DNA of 64,000 bases from CAXMQZ01 sp963719055 (GCA_963719055.1 CAVRAU010000020.1:132406-196405), one strand, 5' to 3'. Counted from the first letter of the stretch, positions 36,124-46,639 are shown. Program-made: numbers and translations. Notes: generated by a model not told the origin, from the sequence alone.

Positions 36124-37392
36124 CATGAGGCGAATAGCAAGACAATCGAAGGGGGCAATTCTGCTCGTCACGGTGTGCCTGCTGGCGGGTACAGCCATGT
36201 CAGCAGCGGACTGGCCGCAGTTTCGAGGGCCGGACCGGATGGGCACGATCGAGGTGCCGGGTCTGTTGGAATCCTGGGCCGAGGGACAGCCGACAGTGGT
36301 CTGGCGTCAGCCGATCGGGACCGGGTACTCCGCCGTCACCGCCGTGGGCGATCGGCTTTACACCATGGATGCCGACGAGAACCAGGAGCATGTGCTGTGC
36401 CTCGATGCGGCGACGGGCAAGACGCTGTGGAAGGTGGATGCCGGCGAGTTCGTCCAGGCCGAGCTCGGTGATGGCGGTCCGCGGTCGACGCCGACGGTGG
36501 TCGACGGCGTTGTCTACACGACCACATCGCAGGCCCTGTTGCAGGCTCTCGACGCCGAAGACGGCAAGCTGATCTGGAAGAAGGACCTGACGGAGATGGG
36601 ACCATCTCCCCGGTTTGGATATGCCGCCTCAGCGCTGGTCGACGGCGAAACCGTCATCCTCGAGGTGGGGAGACAAGGACAAGAGCCCAGGAATCGTGGC
36701 CTTGGACAGAGAAGACCGGCGAAGTCGCGTGGTCGAGCCTGGAAGGACCAGCTGGGTACTCGTCCGCCATCGTGGCCGAGATCGGAGGAGTGCGGCAATA
36801 TGTGGCCTTTCGTCGGGCCGGTCAGGAAGCTGTTGGGCTCTCCACCAGCGGCGAGGTTCTTTGGCGCTTTCCGACGCCGGATGCTCTGGCCGCCATCGTC
36901 ATGCCCATCTTCATGCCGCCGGATCGGATCTTCGTCTCCACGTCCGATGACAGCTTTGGTGGACACATGATTCGGGTTCTCGCGGGCGATGAGGGCTTCG
37001 AGGTCGAGGAGCTGTGGAGCGAGCGTCTGATGCGCAACCACTTCAACACATCGGTGCTGGTGGATGGCCATCTCTATGGATTCGACAATGGCACTCTGCG
37101 GTGTCTCGATGCCGCCACGGGTGAAAAACGGTGGGCGAAGAGAGGGTTTGGCAAGGGGTCGGTGGTGGCCTCTGGCGATCTGCTCTATGTTCTCAGCGAT
37201 GCCGGGCTCGTGGTACTGGTCCGCGCTTCACCGGAGGGTTTCGAGGAGCTGGGCCGGTCGCAGGTCATGGAGGGCCGGTCGTGGACGGCCCCCAGCCTCG
37301 CCAACGGACGCCTGTACTTGCGCGACTTCGATGAGATCGTGAGCCTCGATGTTCGCGGTGCTGCCATCGAAGAGCAGCCAGGAGGGAGCACC
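36124..37392 (+). CDS. PQQ-like beta-propeller exported protein (two frameshifts)
   Basis: From the ATG at 36124 a signal peptide (LLVTVCLLAGTAMSAADWPQ) leads into WPQFRGPDRMGTIEVPG, the standard opening of PQQ-type (YncE/BamB-like) propellers. Blades show WRQPIGTGYSAVTAVGDRLY, VLCLDAATGKTLWKVDAGEF and LRCLDAATGEKRWAKRGFG. Frame changes occur near 36668 (G run) and 36705. About 420 residues. No stop is seen before the next start at 37393, where a ribosome site and signal peptide occur, so the end given is arbitrary. Quinone-dependent dehydrogenase activity is unlikely; these proteins often act as structural or binding propellers. Confidence 0.78.
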
Positions 37393-38124
37393 ATGAAGAG
37401 CAGGACCTTGATCGCGTTGACTCTGGGTGCCCTGGCGATGGGTTCGGTAGGCATTTCGAGGGGCGCGGAGCCGAGCGCCGATGAAGTCGTGGCCCGATAT
37501 CTGGCAGCTCGCGGAGGTGCCGAGGCTTGGCGCAAGGTGGAAAGCCTGGAGATGACGGGGATCTTCTCGGTCGTCAGCAAGCGATCCGAGTTCACCCTGA
37601 TTCGTCAGCAGGGCGATCTCTTCCGGCTGGACTACCTCATGCAAGATGTGCCGGCCATCCGTGCCCGGGACGTCGAGGGACCGTGGATGCTCAATGCCTG
37701 GCTGCAGCCCGAGGTGGGGCGGGTGATCGAGGATCCCTACAAGACCCAGCTCGAGCGGGAGTCGCTCTTCCCCCTGCTGCTACTCGACTACGAAAAGAAG
37801 GGAATCAAGGTGGATTCCCTGGGACCCGGCGATGTCGAAGGGATGGCCACGGTGGATCTGAAGATCACCCTACCCGACGGCAAGGAGGAGATCTGGCACC
37901 TCGATGCCGAGACCTATCTGGAAGTGGCAACCGACAGTCAGATCTACGACTACACCCAATTGGCGGATCCCATGCAGCAGCGGATCTTCTATGACGATTT
38001 CCGAGAGGTCGAGGGTCTCGAGGTTCCCATTCCAGATCGAGTGGGAGTTCTGGGCGCGACTCGAGACCATGACGGTGGAGAAGATCACGGTCAATCCAGA
38101 GATCGACCGGTCCCGTTTCAGCCC
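37393..38124 (+). CDS. Exported outer-membrane-lipoprotein-sorting-like protein, end lost
   Basis: The ATG at 37393 has AGGAGGG upstream and a signal peptide (LIALTLGALAMGSVGISRGA). The body (SADEVVARYLAARGGAEAWR, VESLEMTGIFSVVSKRSEFT, LFRLDYLMQDVPAIRARDVE, WHLDAETYLEVATDSQIYDY) has the half-barrel pattern of LolA-like lipoprotein-sorting proteins, beginning with the D-VVxRYLAARGG motif. A frame change near 38030 gives WEFWARLETMTVEKITVNPE and then PEIDRSRFSPP, the normal end, but no stop follows; the sequence passes directly into the peptidase. The stop, the gap and the start of the next gene appear deleted. Confidence 0.68.
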
Positions 38125-39487
38125 ACCAGTGCCGACGCCGAGACGATACCTGCAGAGTTGGGAGCGCAGCTCATCGAGCTGCGGGAGCAGGGGCTGGAGA
38201 GCCGCAACTCGTTCGAGCTGGTGCGTTCCTTGACCACCGAGGTCGGACCTCGATTTGCCGGCACACCGGGAGATCGAGCGGCTGTGGAATGGGCCGTCCG
38301 CAAGATGAAGGAGCTCGGTCTCCAGAATGTGCGCACCGAGCCCGTCGAGGTACCGCACTGGATTCGCGGCGCAGAGACGGGTGAGATCCTGGCCCCATAC
38401 CCGCAGCCGATGTTTCTGACGGCTCTGGGTGGCAGCGTGGGAACCGAGGAAGGTGGGCTGGAAGCCGAGGTCGTGATGGTGGATTCACTCGAGGATCTGG
38501 CAGAGCGCGCCGAGACGGAGATCGAGGGCAAGATCGTTTTCATCAACCAACGGATGGTCCGCCATCAGGATGGATCGAGCTATGGACAGGCCGGCGGCAT
38601 CCGCGGCCGTGGACCCGCGCGAGCGGCCGAAAAGGGGGCTGCGGGGGTAGTGATTCGATCCCTGGGAACCGGCACCCACCGTTTTCCTCACACGGGTGCT
38701 ACCCGTTATGAAGAGGATATCCCGCAGATTCCGGCTGCCGCTCTGGCGGTACCTGATGCCGATATTCTGGAGATGCAGGTCGCGAGTGGAAAACCGGTCC
38801 GGTTCCGATTGGAGCTGGACACTCAGCGGCTCGACGACGTCATGTCCGCCACAGTCATCGGCGAGATTCCCGGCCGCGAGAAGCCGGAGGAGATCGTCTT
38901 GCTCGGAGCCCACCTGGATTCGTGGGACAAGGGAACCGGTGCTATCGATGACGGCACAGGTGTGGCCACCATGCTGGAGGTAGCAAGGCTCATTCTTGGC
39001 CCTGCCGGAACCACCGCGGCGAACCGTGCGGGTTGTTCTCTTCGCGAACGAGGAGTTCGGGCTCTCCGGTGCTCGGGCCTACCCGAAGGGTCGCGAGGCC
39101 GAGATCGATCAGCACGTTCTGGCCATGGAAGCGGACATGGGCCCGGGCAGGGTCTGGCGCTATCGGGTTCGCACCGACGAGGAATCGGTCGAAGAAGCCA
39201 AGCAGCTCATCCGTTTCTTGGCGCCGATGGGTGTCACCTGGTCTGATAACACGGCTGGAGGCGGTGCGGATCTGATCCCACTGCGAAGGATGGGTGTGCC
39301 GATGATCGATTTACGGGCAGATGCCACCTACTACTTCGACTATCACCACACCGACGACGACACTCTCGACAAAGTCGAGCCAGGCGATCTGGCCCAGAAC
39401 GTTGCAGCGTACGTGGTTGCGGCCTACTGGGCGGCGGAGAGGGAGGGGACGCTCGGTCGTCCAGCCACCGAAGAGACGAGCCGGTAG
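38125..39487 (+). CDS. M28-family zinc peptidase, carboxypeptidase Q-like (N-terminus missing, one frameshift)
   Basis: The sequence enters at ADAETIPAELGAQL without its start or signal peptide. LTTEVGPRFAGTPGDRAAVE and KMKELGLQNVRTEPVEVPHW are the M28 N-terminal region; a PA-type insert follows (GKIVFINQRMVR, AAEKGAAGVVIRSLG). Metal ligands are LLGAHLDSWDKGTGAIDDGT, then after a +1 shift near 39005 FANEEFGLSGARAY, and YYFDYHHTDDDTLDKVEPGD. Apart from the start, the domain is complete to 39487, about 450 residues. This is the carboxypeptidase Q/plasma glutamate carboxypeptidase branch; an exported dipeptidase role is likely. Confidence 0.85.
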
Positions 39488-39497
39488 GGCTGCCGAC

Positions 39498-39785
39498 TCA
39501 GCTCTCGACGATAGCGTTGAATTCGTCCGCGTCGAAGGCCCGCATGGTCTCCGGCTGGACGGCTCCGGTCGCAGAGAGCTCCGAAAGGTAGTGCAGGATT
39601 TTCTCTTCCGATTCTGCTTCGAGGATCAGCACCCCGTCGTACGACCCCATGGTCCAGTACTGTCCGACGATATCGACTCCAGTACCGGACAGCGCCAGGT
39701 TGAAGGACTCCGCGCGTTGTGTCGAGTCCTTGATGCCGGCGCTGCCCTTCTCTGTGAAGCGAAGCAGACTCACGTATCTCACCAT
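39498..39785 (-). CDS. GYD-domain protein
   Basis: 95 residues from an ATG at 39785, intact. VRYVSLLRFTEKGSAGIKDS, then GVDIVGQYWTMGSYDGVLIL and EAESEEKILHYLSELSATG is the GYD (PF08734) ferredoxin-like fold; the family name comes from the G-Y/S-D motif, here GSYDG. Function is unknown; members are small cytoplasmic, possibly oligomeric proteins. It is convergent with the peptidase gene, with stops 10 bases apart. Confidence 0.88.
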   Translation of the reverse strand: MVRYVSLLRFTEKGSAGIKDSTQRAESFNLALSGTGVDIVGQYWTMGSYDGVLILEAESEEKILHYLSELSATGAVQPETMRAFDADEFNAIVES

Positions 39786-39919
39786 ATCTATCTCCTGAAA
39801 TCGGTCCTCAAGTTGCGAGATGTGAGGGCAAGCTATCACGTTGGAGGAACAGGAAGATCTTTCCCGTGTGTCCGCGCACCGCAAGCTCGAGTCTGCCATC
39901 GAGCTCTGTCAGGACGCGG

Positions 39920-41090
39920 CTACTTCTCGAACAACTCGAGAAACTCCCCGTACCCTTCCGCTTCTAGATCGGCTTTGGGGACGAACCGCAATGACGCGCT
40001 ATTGAGGCAATATCGCAGACCCGTGGGCTTGGGGCCGTCGGGAAAAACATGGCCCAGATGGCTGTCGGCGTGGGTGCTGCGCACCTCGGTGCGCTTCATG
40101 AAGAGCTTACGATCTTCGTGCTCGGTGACATTTCCCTCTACCAGAGGCTTGGTGAAGCTGGGCCAGCCTGTACCACTCTTGTATTTGTCCGTGGAGCTGA
40201 AGAGGGGCTCGCCGGTGACGACATCGACATAGATTCCCAGCTCCTTGTTGTCCCAGTATTCATTGTCGAACGCACGCTCTGTGCCATCCTGTTGGGTGAC
40301 CTTGTATTGCAGGGGCGTCAACATCTCCTTGATCTCTTCGTCGCTGGGCTTGCGATACATTTTCTTGCTCTCCCGTCTTCGCTGATGGATCTGAACTGCC
40401 GTTCTCCGGACCGCTCGCCGTCTTGGGCACATCTTCCCAGGTGTCCTTGACATAGGCATCGCGACCCGAGCCGATCTTGTACATCTTGTAGCGAGTGGGA
40501 TGCGTCTTGTAGTAGTCCTGGTGATAGTCCTCGGCCGGGTAGAAAGTGCTGGCAGCCTTGATCTCGGTGGCGATGGGTTTGTCGAATTGACCGCTCGCGT
40601 CGAGCGCCGCCTTCGAGGCTTCAGCCAACTGCTTCTGGTTGGCATCGTGGTAGTAGATACCGGTCCGATACTGGGATCCGCGGTCGGCAAACTGACCGCC
40701 AGGATCGGTCGGATCGATCTGACGCCAGAAAGTCTCTAGCAGCTGCTCGTAGCCGACACGTGTGGGGTCGTAGGTGATCCGCACGGCTTCCGCGTGGCCG
40801 GTACCACCGCTCGACACTTGCTGGTAGGTCGGGTTCTGAACCTGACCATCCGTATAGCCGGAGACGACTGATTCCACTCCATCCAGAGCCTCCAGGGGTC
40901 CTTCCATGCACCAGAAGCAGCCGCCGGCGAACGTGGCGATCGCTGTATCTCCGTCTTTCATGGTTGTCCTTTCGTCCGTCTTGGATCCTGCTGCCTCGAC
41001 AGCCTCTGGACTCGATCCGCAGGCTGTGGCAGGGAAGATGAGAAGCATTGTCGCCAGCGTTAGCAATCCCTGAGTCTTCCACCTTCTCAT
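39920..41090 (-). CDS. msrAB: Exported methionine sulfoxide reductase MsrAB fusion (one frameshift)
   Basis: The ATG at 41090 has AAGGAG upstream and a lipoprotein signal (lipobox FPATAC). MsrA: FAGGCFWCMEGPLEALDGVE with the catalytic GCFWC, GGTGHAEAVRITYDPTRVGY and FYPAEDYHQDYY. A +1 shift near 40375 leads through a short linker to MsrB (YRKPSDEEIKEMLTPLQYKV, SGTGWPSFTKPLVEGNVTEH, LRYCLNSASLRF with catalytic Cys). No stop and start separate the two in the corrected frame, so a bifunctional A-B protein is likely; two tightly overlapped genes cannot be excluded. MsrB lacks the four zinc cysteines. It repairs oxidised methionine in envelope proteins. Confidence 0.88.
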
Positions 41091-41190
41091 CTCGTTTCTC
41101 CTTGGGAAATCTGGGACCGACACCGCAAAAGCCTCCGGGTTTCGGCCCATCGATATCCTATTGTACGAGTAGCGGGGAAATGTGGTTCAG

Positions 41191-43454
41191 CTACTCGATC
41201 ACTGGCACCGGCGTGTCCTTTTTGAGCAACTTTCGTTTTGGCGGCAGGGCACCCTCGCGGAAGAGGTCGAGCTCGGCATCTTGGCGTTCACGGGAGACCA
41301 ACAGGCCTGTATCGGTTTGAATCCAGCGCTCGACGATTCCCGGCGGCCTTTTCTGCTCCCAGGGTGCTCTTTTGGGCACAGCTTGCTCCATGAACGACTT
41401 CCAGATGGGCGCCGCGGCCTGAGCACCGGAGAGACCGAGTCTCCGATTGTCGTCCAGACCCACCCAGACGACGGTCACCACAGAGCCGGCACCGCCAGCA
41501 AACCAGGCATCTCGGGCCTCGGAGGAGGTCCCGGTCTTGCCGAAGGCCTTGTGCTCGGTCAACGTCGCCGCGGCCGCGGTGCCCCGGCGTATCGAGTCCT
41601 CCATCAGGTCTCGGATCAGGTAGGCGGAGGCTGGCTTGACCACCCGACTGAGCGTCCGGGGCTTGTTTGGCGAGCAATCGACCGCCAGGGAGCACCATGC
41701 CGTTCGATAGGGCCGGGGCCGCCACGCTTTGCCCAGTGAGCTGTAGACCGTGTAGGCGCTGGCCAGAGCTCAGCGGAGTCGTTTCGACAGCTCCGAGAAC
41801 AAAGGCCGGGGGCAGCTCTGCGGGCAGATCGAGACCGCTGGCGCGAAAGCGCTGGGCAGTGTTGTCGAAGCCGCACCGCCGGGCCATGCGAACAAAGGGG
41901 ACGTTGAGAGAGCGAACCGTTGCCTGGCGAACCGACACCGAGTCCCGGAACTTGCGATCGGGATTCTCCGGACTCCAGGCTCCCGAGGGCAGATCGAGAG
42001 TCACGGGTCGGTCGGAGACCTGTCGCGCGGGATAGAGGGGGCCATGCTGACCACAGGTCTGGAAGGCTTCCAGAAGCACCAGAGGTTTGACGGTGGAGCC
42101 GGGCTGACGTTCGGCACGGCGGGCGCGGTCGAATCCATCCGTACGCTGCTCTGGGTCGCCGCCGATATAGGCCAGAACATCTCCGTTGCGTCCATCCAGA
42201 GCCACGAGAGCCACGCCCAGGGGCTGCTGGCGCAGTCGTGGAGTGAGCGGAGCGCAACCGTTTCAGACCCTTGGCGTACGGCGTCCTCTGCGGCCTCCTG
42301 GAGGAGTGGATCGAGGGTGGAGTAGACGACGGCACCGCGGCCTTCCTCGGCCCGCTTCGGGGCTTCGCTCTCGACCTCTGACTCGAGCCAGTCGAGAAAG
42401 TGCGGTGCCGCTGGATAGAGACAGCGTGGACAGTTGTAAGTCGCGGCAGGCCTCTGACGATGAGCGGTGTGCATTCTCGATGGCTCCAGCCAATCGACGG
42501 CGACCATCCGGGTCAGGACCCACTCGTAGCGCTCGACCACGTTTTGCGGGTTGCGCACCGGACTCAGTCGATTGGGTCCCTGGATCATGGCGGCCAGCAG
42601 GGCGGCCTCCTCCAGGCTGAGTCTCGCGGCCGATTTCGAGAAGTAGGCCTTCGCGGCAGTCCCCAGACCGTAGATATGGACTCCCTCGATATGGCCGTAG
42701 TAGACGGCGTTGAGGTAGGCCTCCAGGATCTCGGATTTGTCGTACTCCGCTTCGAGGGCCAGGGCTCGTGCAGCTTCGGACGCCTTGCGACCCAGCGAGC
42801 GCTTGGGGCTCAGGTCGCGCATCTTGACGAGCTGCTGGGTGATCGTGCTGCCGCCCTGGACGACCTTGCCCGCCTTGGCATTCTTGAGCATGGCCCGCGC
42901 CAGAGACTTGGCATCGAGACCCGAATGCTCGAAGAACCGAGCATCTTCGGCCGCCAGGACCGCTTGCCAGACGTGCTCTGGCAGCTCACGGAGAGAGATG
43001 GGGATGCTGAGCGCTCGGTTGGAGTCGAAGGACTCGGCCAACAGCTCGGGCTCGATCCAGATGTGCTTGTGGTGAAGCGGCTGTTCGAGGTTGTTCATGC
43101 CCTCCAGAATCAGACCGTCAGGGCGGCGTAGCCTCAGGCCGATCATCCTGGGTGGGTGGCGTTTGCCGTCGATCCGTATCTCATGTCGGTAGATCCAGAA
43201 CTTCTCGTGGCCGAAGAAGAACTCCCCCGGTGCCTTGGGGTCGATCGCCGCGTCGCCGGGTGTAGCCGAGACGCTCGAGCCGGCGAGGCAGATCGAGCTC
43301 GAGTACGGTGCGACCCGCATCGATGTGGAATCTTCCCGAGTAGACTCGAACCTCGTTGCGGCCGAGATCCTCATCGAGACCTGCCGCGACGAGCAGCTGC
43401 GGGATCAAGGCCGCCACGACGACCGCCGAGATCGGACGTCAGGAGCCGCGTCAT
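41191..43454 (-). CDS. Bifunctional penicillin-binding protein, PBP1B-like (several frameshifts)
   Basis: The ATG at 43454 overlaps the preceding stop (ATGA). A membrane helix (AVVVAALIPQLLVAAGL) is completed in a second frame. A UB2H-like domain follows (NEVRVYSGRFHIDAGRTVLE, PGEFFFGHEKFWIYRHEIRI). The GT51 glycosyltransferase has AAEDARFFEHSGLDAKSLAR, VVQGGSTITQQLVKMRDL and GHIEGVHIYGLGTAAKAYF. The transpeptidase has RQPGSTVKPLV (catalytic Ser in STVK), RSLNVPFVR and FGKTGTSSEARDAW. Frame changes lie near 43425, 43255, 42235 and 41700. About 750 residues. It builds and cross-links peptidoglycan at the inner membrane. Confidence 0.9.
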
Positions 43455-44240
43455 CACCGCGGCTCGGAGGAGCGCCCTTGCCACCACTTCCATAGGACGA
43501 CGCCGAAGGCGACGTTCAGGGCCAGCCCAATCAGGCCCACCTCGGCCCCAAAGACGAACTTCTGGTCGATACCGAGAGCGCCCGTGATCGGACCGGCGCC
43601 AAAGAGGGTGTAGGCGATCGCGTTCCAGACGGCGTGACTGACGCTGGCGACGACGATGGAGCCGGAGATCAGGCGCAACATGCCCCAGACTGCACCCATC
43701 ATGGCGGCATTGGACAGGTAGACACCGATCTGGGCCCCCCGTAGGCCGAGGCCATCCTCGAGAACAGCCCACGTCCAGTGCCAGGCGGCGAAGGCAAGGC
43801 TGCTCCAGACAAGCGTTGCGGCTTGGCGATGGCCAGCGCGGCTGAGGGATGCCCAAAGCCAGCCTCTGAAAAAGCCTTCTTCTGTGAGCACCAGCACGAT
43901 CGGGCCCATGAGAGACATGAGCAAGAGATTCGTCCCCGAGTTTCTGCCAGTCGATTTCTGAGACATCCGTGGCCCCGGACACAAAGGCGATCAGCACTGC
44001 CAATCCGAGCACCACCAAGGGATAGAGGATCGCCAGACCGTAGTGCCAGGGTCGACCCCAGACAAATCCCATCTCGACTCGCCCGAAGCGCTGGAGATAC
44101 CAGAACAAACCCAGCAACGGTAACAACGGCAGCGCGCTGAACATGGCGAGACCGGTGAGATCCATGGTCGTAGTGATGCCGATGGCCAGAAGGACCCCGA
44201 TAATCGGCCAGGCCTGCGTCGGTCTCTCAGAATGATTCAT
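43454..44240 (-). CDS. CPBP-family intramembrane metalloprotease (one frameshift)
   Basis: Start ATG 44240 overlaps the DfsB-like stop (ATGA), and its own stop overlaps the PBP start. The protein has about seven membrane helices. After a frame change near 43930 it shows LVLTEEGFFRGWLWASLSR (EExxxR motif), LAFAAWHWTWAVL and ASVSHAVWNAIAYTLFGAG, the three conserved motifs of CPBP (CAAX/Rce1-type) proteases with Glu, Arg and two His. About 260 residues. Bacterial members process peptides or regulators in the membrane; coupling to PBP1B suggests an envelope role. Confidence 0.85.
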
Positions 44241-44770
44241 CCTAAATCTCCACCAGAATGATCCTGGGCGTTGGTCTGTTTCTTCAACCACCGCTTGAGG
44301 ATCTTCGTGGCTGTCCGATAGTGGCTTGTCGTATTGGCACCGAGATAGGTCGTCAGTGAATTTCTGCCAGTCCAGGGGAAGTGTCCCGGCTCGAGAAGCT
44401 CGTTCGTGGAGAGGCCCTGTGCGAGAGAGAAGATTTCATCAAAGGAGGTTTCAAAGTCCGCCCAGACATCGTCGAGCGGCTTTCTACGATACCTCTCCCA
44501 GATGGCCTGGTTCAGAGCCGGAGTCTGGTTCCACTTGTAACCCTTGGCAGGCATGTCGGGGTGGCCACCCTCGAGGCCTGCCCGGTACCAAGTCAGAAAC
44601 ATCTGCTCCCACTCGGTGAGGTGGGCCAGGAGATCGCGGATATTCCATCCGTCGCCCCAGACCCCCTCTTCCAGGTAGCGTTCCTTGGGAATGGAGCTGA
44701 CCAGCTCGACAAGCCGGTGGTGCTCAGTCTCGATACTCTCGATCCATTCCTCTTTGGAGCCGAATTTCAT
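44237..44770 (-). CDS. ClbS/DfsB-family four-helix protein
   Basis: 177 residues, intact, from an ATG at 44770. MKFGSKEEWIESIETEHHRL, WNIRDLLAHLTEWEQMFLTW and YKWNQTPALNQAIWERYRRK are the ClbS/DfsB (DUF1706, DinB-like) pattern, with NTTSHYRTATKILKRWLKK at the end. ClbS is a cyclopropane hydrolase protecting against colibactin; most members are uncharacterised. Cytoplasmic. It is the first of three genes joined by four-base overlaps (DfsB-like, CPBP protease, PBP1B-like). Confidence 0.87.
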   Translation of the reverse strand: MKFGSKEEWIESIETEHHRLVELVSSIPKERYLEEGVWGDGWNIRDLLAHLTEWEQMFLTWYRAGLEGGHPDMPAKGYKWNQTPALNQAIWERYRRKPLDDVWADFETSFDEIFSLAQGLSTNELLEPGHFPWTGRNSLTTYLGANTTSHYRTATKILKRWLKKQTNAQDHSGGDLG

Positions 44771-44848
44771 GGTCGGCCTACTATTTCACCTTCCTCCAGA
44801 AAGCGCGGCCTCGGGGTGAGAGGCGATAGCCTGGACTGAGGCCGTCCC

Positions 44849-45214
44849 TCAGGTCGATGTCTCGCTCGCTGACGAGCGAAGGCTGACCACCACAATCGCA
44901 GGGACTGTCAGCAGCAGGGTGCCCATCTTGTACCAAGTGGGTTCAGCTCCAAGCTGCATCGCGAGATTCGCGATCGTCGCAGCAGCGATGAGGCCGGCGA
45001 GAACAAAGCCCACGGGCCGTCTTGTGTTGCCGGCGATCTTGCTGGCCACGAATCCCGACACGCACCCGATCGCCGCCAGCGCGAGCCAGCCAAGACCCAT
45101 GATCACTGGGCCACTCCGTTCCATGACCATGCCAACCAGCATCATGCTCGAAACTGCGAAGATCAGATAGCCGACGATGACCCCGGCAAAGGCTCGAAAG
45201 ATTTTCATAACCAT
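44849..45214 (-). CDS. Small four-helix membrane protein
   Basis: About 121 residues; starts at 45214 or, two codons later, at MKIFRAFAGV (45208). Four hydrophobic segments are visible: FAGVIVGYLIFAVSSMMLVG, IMGLGWLALAAIGCVSGFVA, PVGFVLAGLIAAATIANLAM and MGTLLLTVPAIVVVSL. The glycine-rich first and second helices resemble small bacterial membrane proteins of unknown function; I do not recognise a defined family. It lies six bases after the DUF1579 gene on the same strand. Confidence 0.7.
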   Translation of the reverse strand: MVMKIFRAFAGVIVGYLIFAVSSMMLVGMVMERSGPVIMGLGWLALAAIGCVSGFVASKIAGNTRRPVGFVLAGLIAAATIANLAMQLGAEPTWYKMGTLLLTVPAIVVVSLRSSASETST

Positions 45215-45220
45215 TGCAAC

Positions 45221-45735
45221 CTACCCGCCACGGGTGTACTGGATCTCCATGCCCTTGAACTCCTGATCACCTTTGGCGAAATACATCTCGATTCCATGGT
45301 GATCTTCGTCTACCAGGGTGATGATGGAGCGCTTGGTGGAAGTCTCGCCGTCCGGGCCCACGATGTCACCGGTCATGGTCCAGACCTTGCCGGACTCGTC
45401 GACGGTTCCGGACTCGTGCTGCATGACGGTGCTGGCCGTGTCGATCCAGAAGCCCTCGTACTTCTGGGTGTTCTTATTGAAACCCCAGTAGCCGTGGCCC
45501 TCGAAATCCGGGAAGGGATCGGAGCCGGGTGAAGGGTCACCTTTGTAGTCCTGGCGGAGGAATCGCTTACCCAGTGCCCAGGAGTTGGTCATCGAGCCGG
45601 TGGACACCATCGGATCGCCGGGACCCATCCAGATCTTGACCTTGGCCTTGAAGGTGCCGAGAAAAGGCTCAGTCGCTCGTGGTCTGCTGTGGGTGCCGCC
45701 ATCTCCTGCATCGCGGCCATGGGATCGTCGCTCAT
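45221..45735 (-). CDS. DUF1579 family protein (one frameshift)
   Basis: The natural start is ATG 45735 (MSDDPMAAMQEMAAPTADHE) with GAGGTGAGGA upstream; a frame change near 45660 joins LGTFKAKVKIWMGPGDPM and the body: STGSMTNSWALGKRFLRQDY, GHGYWGFNKNTQKYEGFWID, TMTGDIVGPDGETSTKRSII. This is the DUF1579 beta-barrel-like domain (G-x-W ... G-x-x-R-F-L-x-x-x-Y). About 170 residues, cytoplasmic, function unknown. It probably forms a unit with the membrane protein gene downstream. Confidence 0.85.
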
Positions 45736-45946
45736 TCCTCACCTCCAGTGTCGGTTGCGGGTCTCTGGACCTCGACCCAGCGTCGGCGGCGGTTGCTCGC
45801 CTCGGTCTCTGGGGAGTCCGCTGAGCCTGCTGGGTTGATTCCAGTGAAGTTTACGCGAGTCGTGGCCTAGGGGTTTCCTGCCGATGGGAGTCGCGCAACC
45901 TCAGGCGACAGTTTTCGTAGATAAGCACGATCACCAGGCTGAGTCC

Positions 45947-46201
45947 ATGAGGCGAATTCGAAACCGATCGAGCAGGTTCTTCTCTTGCTCGCTGCGCTGC
46001 AAGCGAGCGGAGTCAGGGCGTCAGAGGCACCAGTGAGCTTTGAGACGGCTATAGAGATCGATCCAGGAGAATCTCGCGGCCTACTACCAAATCGGCAGAA
46101 CCGCGATCTTCTCATCGAGTTACTTGGATCGGGCGGCTCTCGAGATCGATCCGCAGCACGAGGAAGCGCGAAAGGCTCTCAAAGCCCTGGACAAATCCTG
46201 A
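45947..46201 (+). pseudogene. TPR-protein remnant
   Basis: Plus-strand pieces of a tetratricopeptide-repeat protein lie here in several frames. A hydrophobic start (LLLLAALQASGVRASEAPVS) leads to FETAIEIDP, then after an apparent extra G near 46072 ENLAAYYQIGRTAIFSSSY and LDRAALEIDPQHEEARKAL, ending KALDKS at 46199-46201. Related TPR proteins have about 35-40 residues between YLDRA and ALEIDP, so one or more repeats are missing, and the N-terminal part is very short. The region on either side (45736-45946) shows no other gene. Confidence 0.6.
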
Positions 46202-46210
46202 AGGTCGGCA

Positions 46211-46639
46211 CTACTTGATGAAGTAGCCGCTCACCCGCCATTCGCCGTCGGGGTCCTTCATGGGCGTGACGGTTTCGACGGCGTTGGCCTTGTTCTCGAA
46301 CACGGTCTTGAACTGGATGATGACGTACTCGCCGTCTGGGGCGCCGGGTAGGCTGGTTTCGTATTTCGCCAACAGAAGCTCACGCGAAGTCAATTCTCCG
46401 AGAGGGCCTCTCGCACCGCTCAACGCCTGTTGCCATTGCTGCTGGGTGACGGCGGCCCTGAAGAGGGCAGCCGAGGTTCCCCAGCTTTTTGCGACATCGC
46501 CCTTGTCGATCAGTGCCAGCCAGGTTTCGGCGGCAGCCACCGCCTTCTGCTTGGCCCCTTCGTCCGCTCGAATATCGCCAGCCACTAGGAGTATCACTGC
46601 GCCAACGATCAAAGCTGCTGCTGCGAGTCGATTTCGCAT
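46211..46639 (-). CDS. DUF4019 exported protein
   Basis: 142 residues from an ATG at 46639 with AAGGAG upstream. A signal peptide (LAAAALIVGAVILLVAGDIR) precedes KAVAAAETWLALIDKGDVAK and SWGTSAALFRAAVTQQQW, then GEYVIIQFKTVFENKANAVE and EWRVSGYFIK. This is the DUF4019 cystatin/NTF2-like pattern (SW-xxAAxxF-xxxxVxxxxW, ending in WRVxGYxxK). Function unknown; periplasmic. Intact. It is convergent with the TPR remnant, 10 bases apart. Confidence 0.85.
   Translation of the reverse strand: MRNRLAAAALIVGAVILLVAGDIRADEGAKQKAVAAAETWLALIDKGDVAKSWGTSAALFRAAVTQQQWQQALSGARGPLGELTSRELLLAKYETSLPGAPDGEYVIIQFKTVFENKANAVETVTPMKDPDGEWRVSGYFIK

Noticed and set aside
36772..39246. One 824-residue protein combining propeller, LolA-like and M28 domains
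   Set aside because: The frame contains an internal ribosome site and signal peptide at 37393 and a sharp family junction near 38125; these indicate separate genes joined by lost stops.
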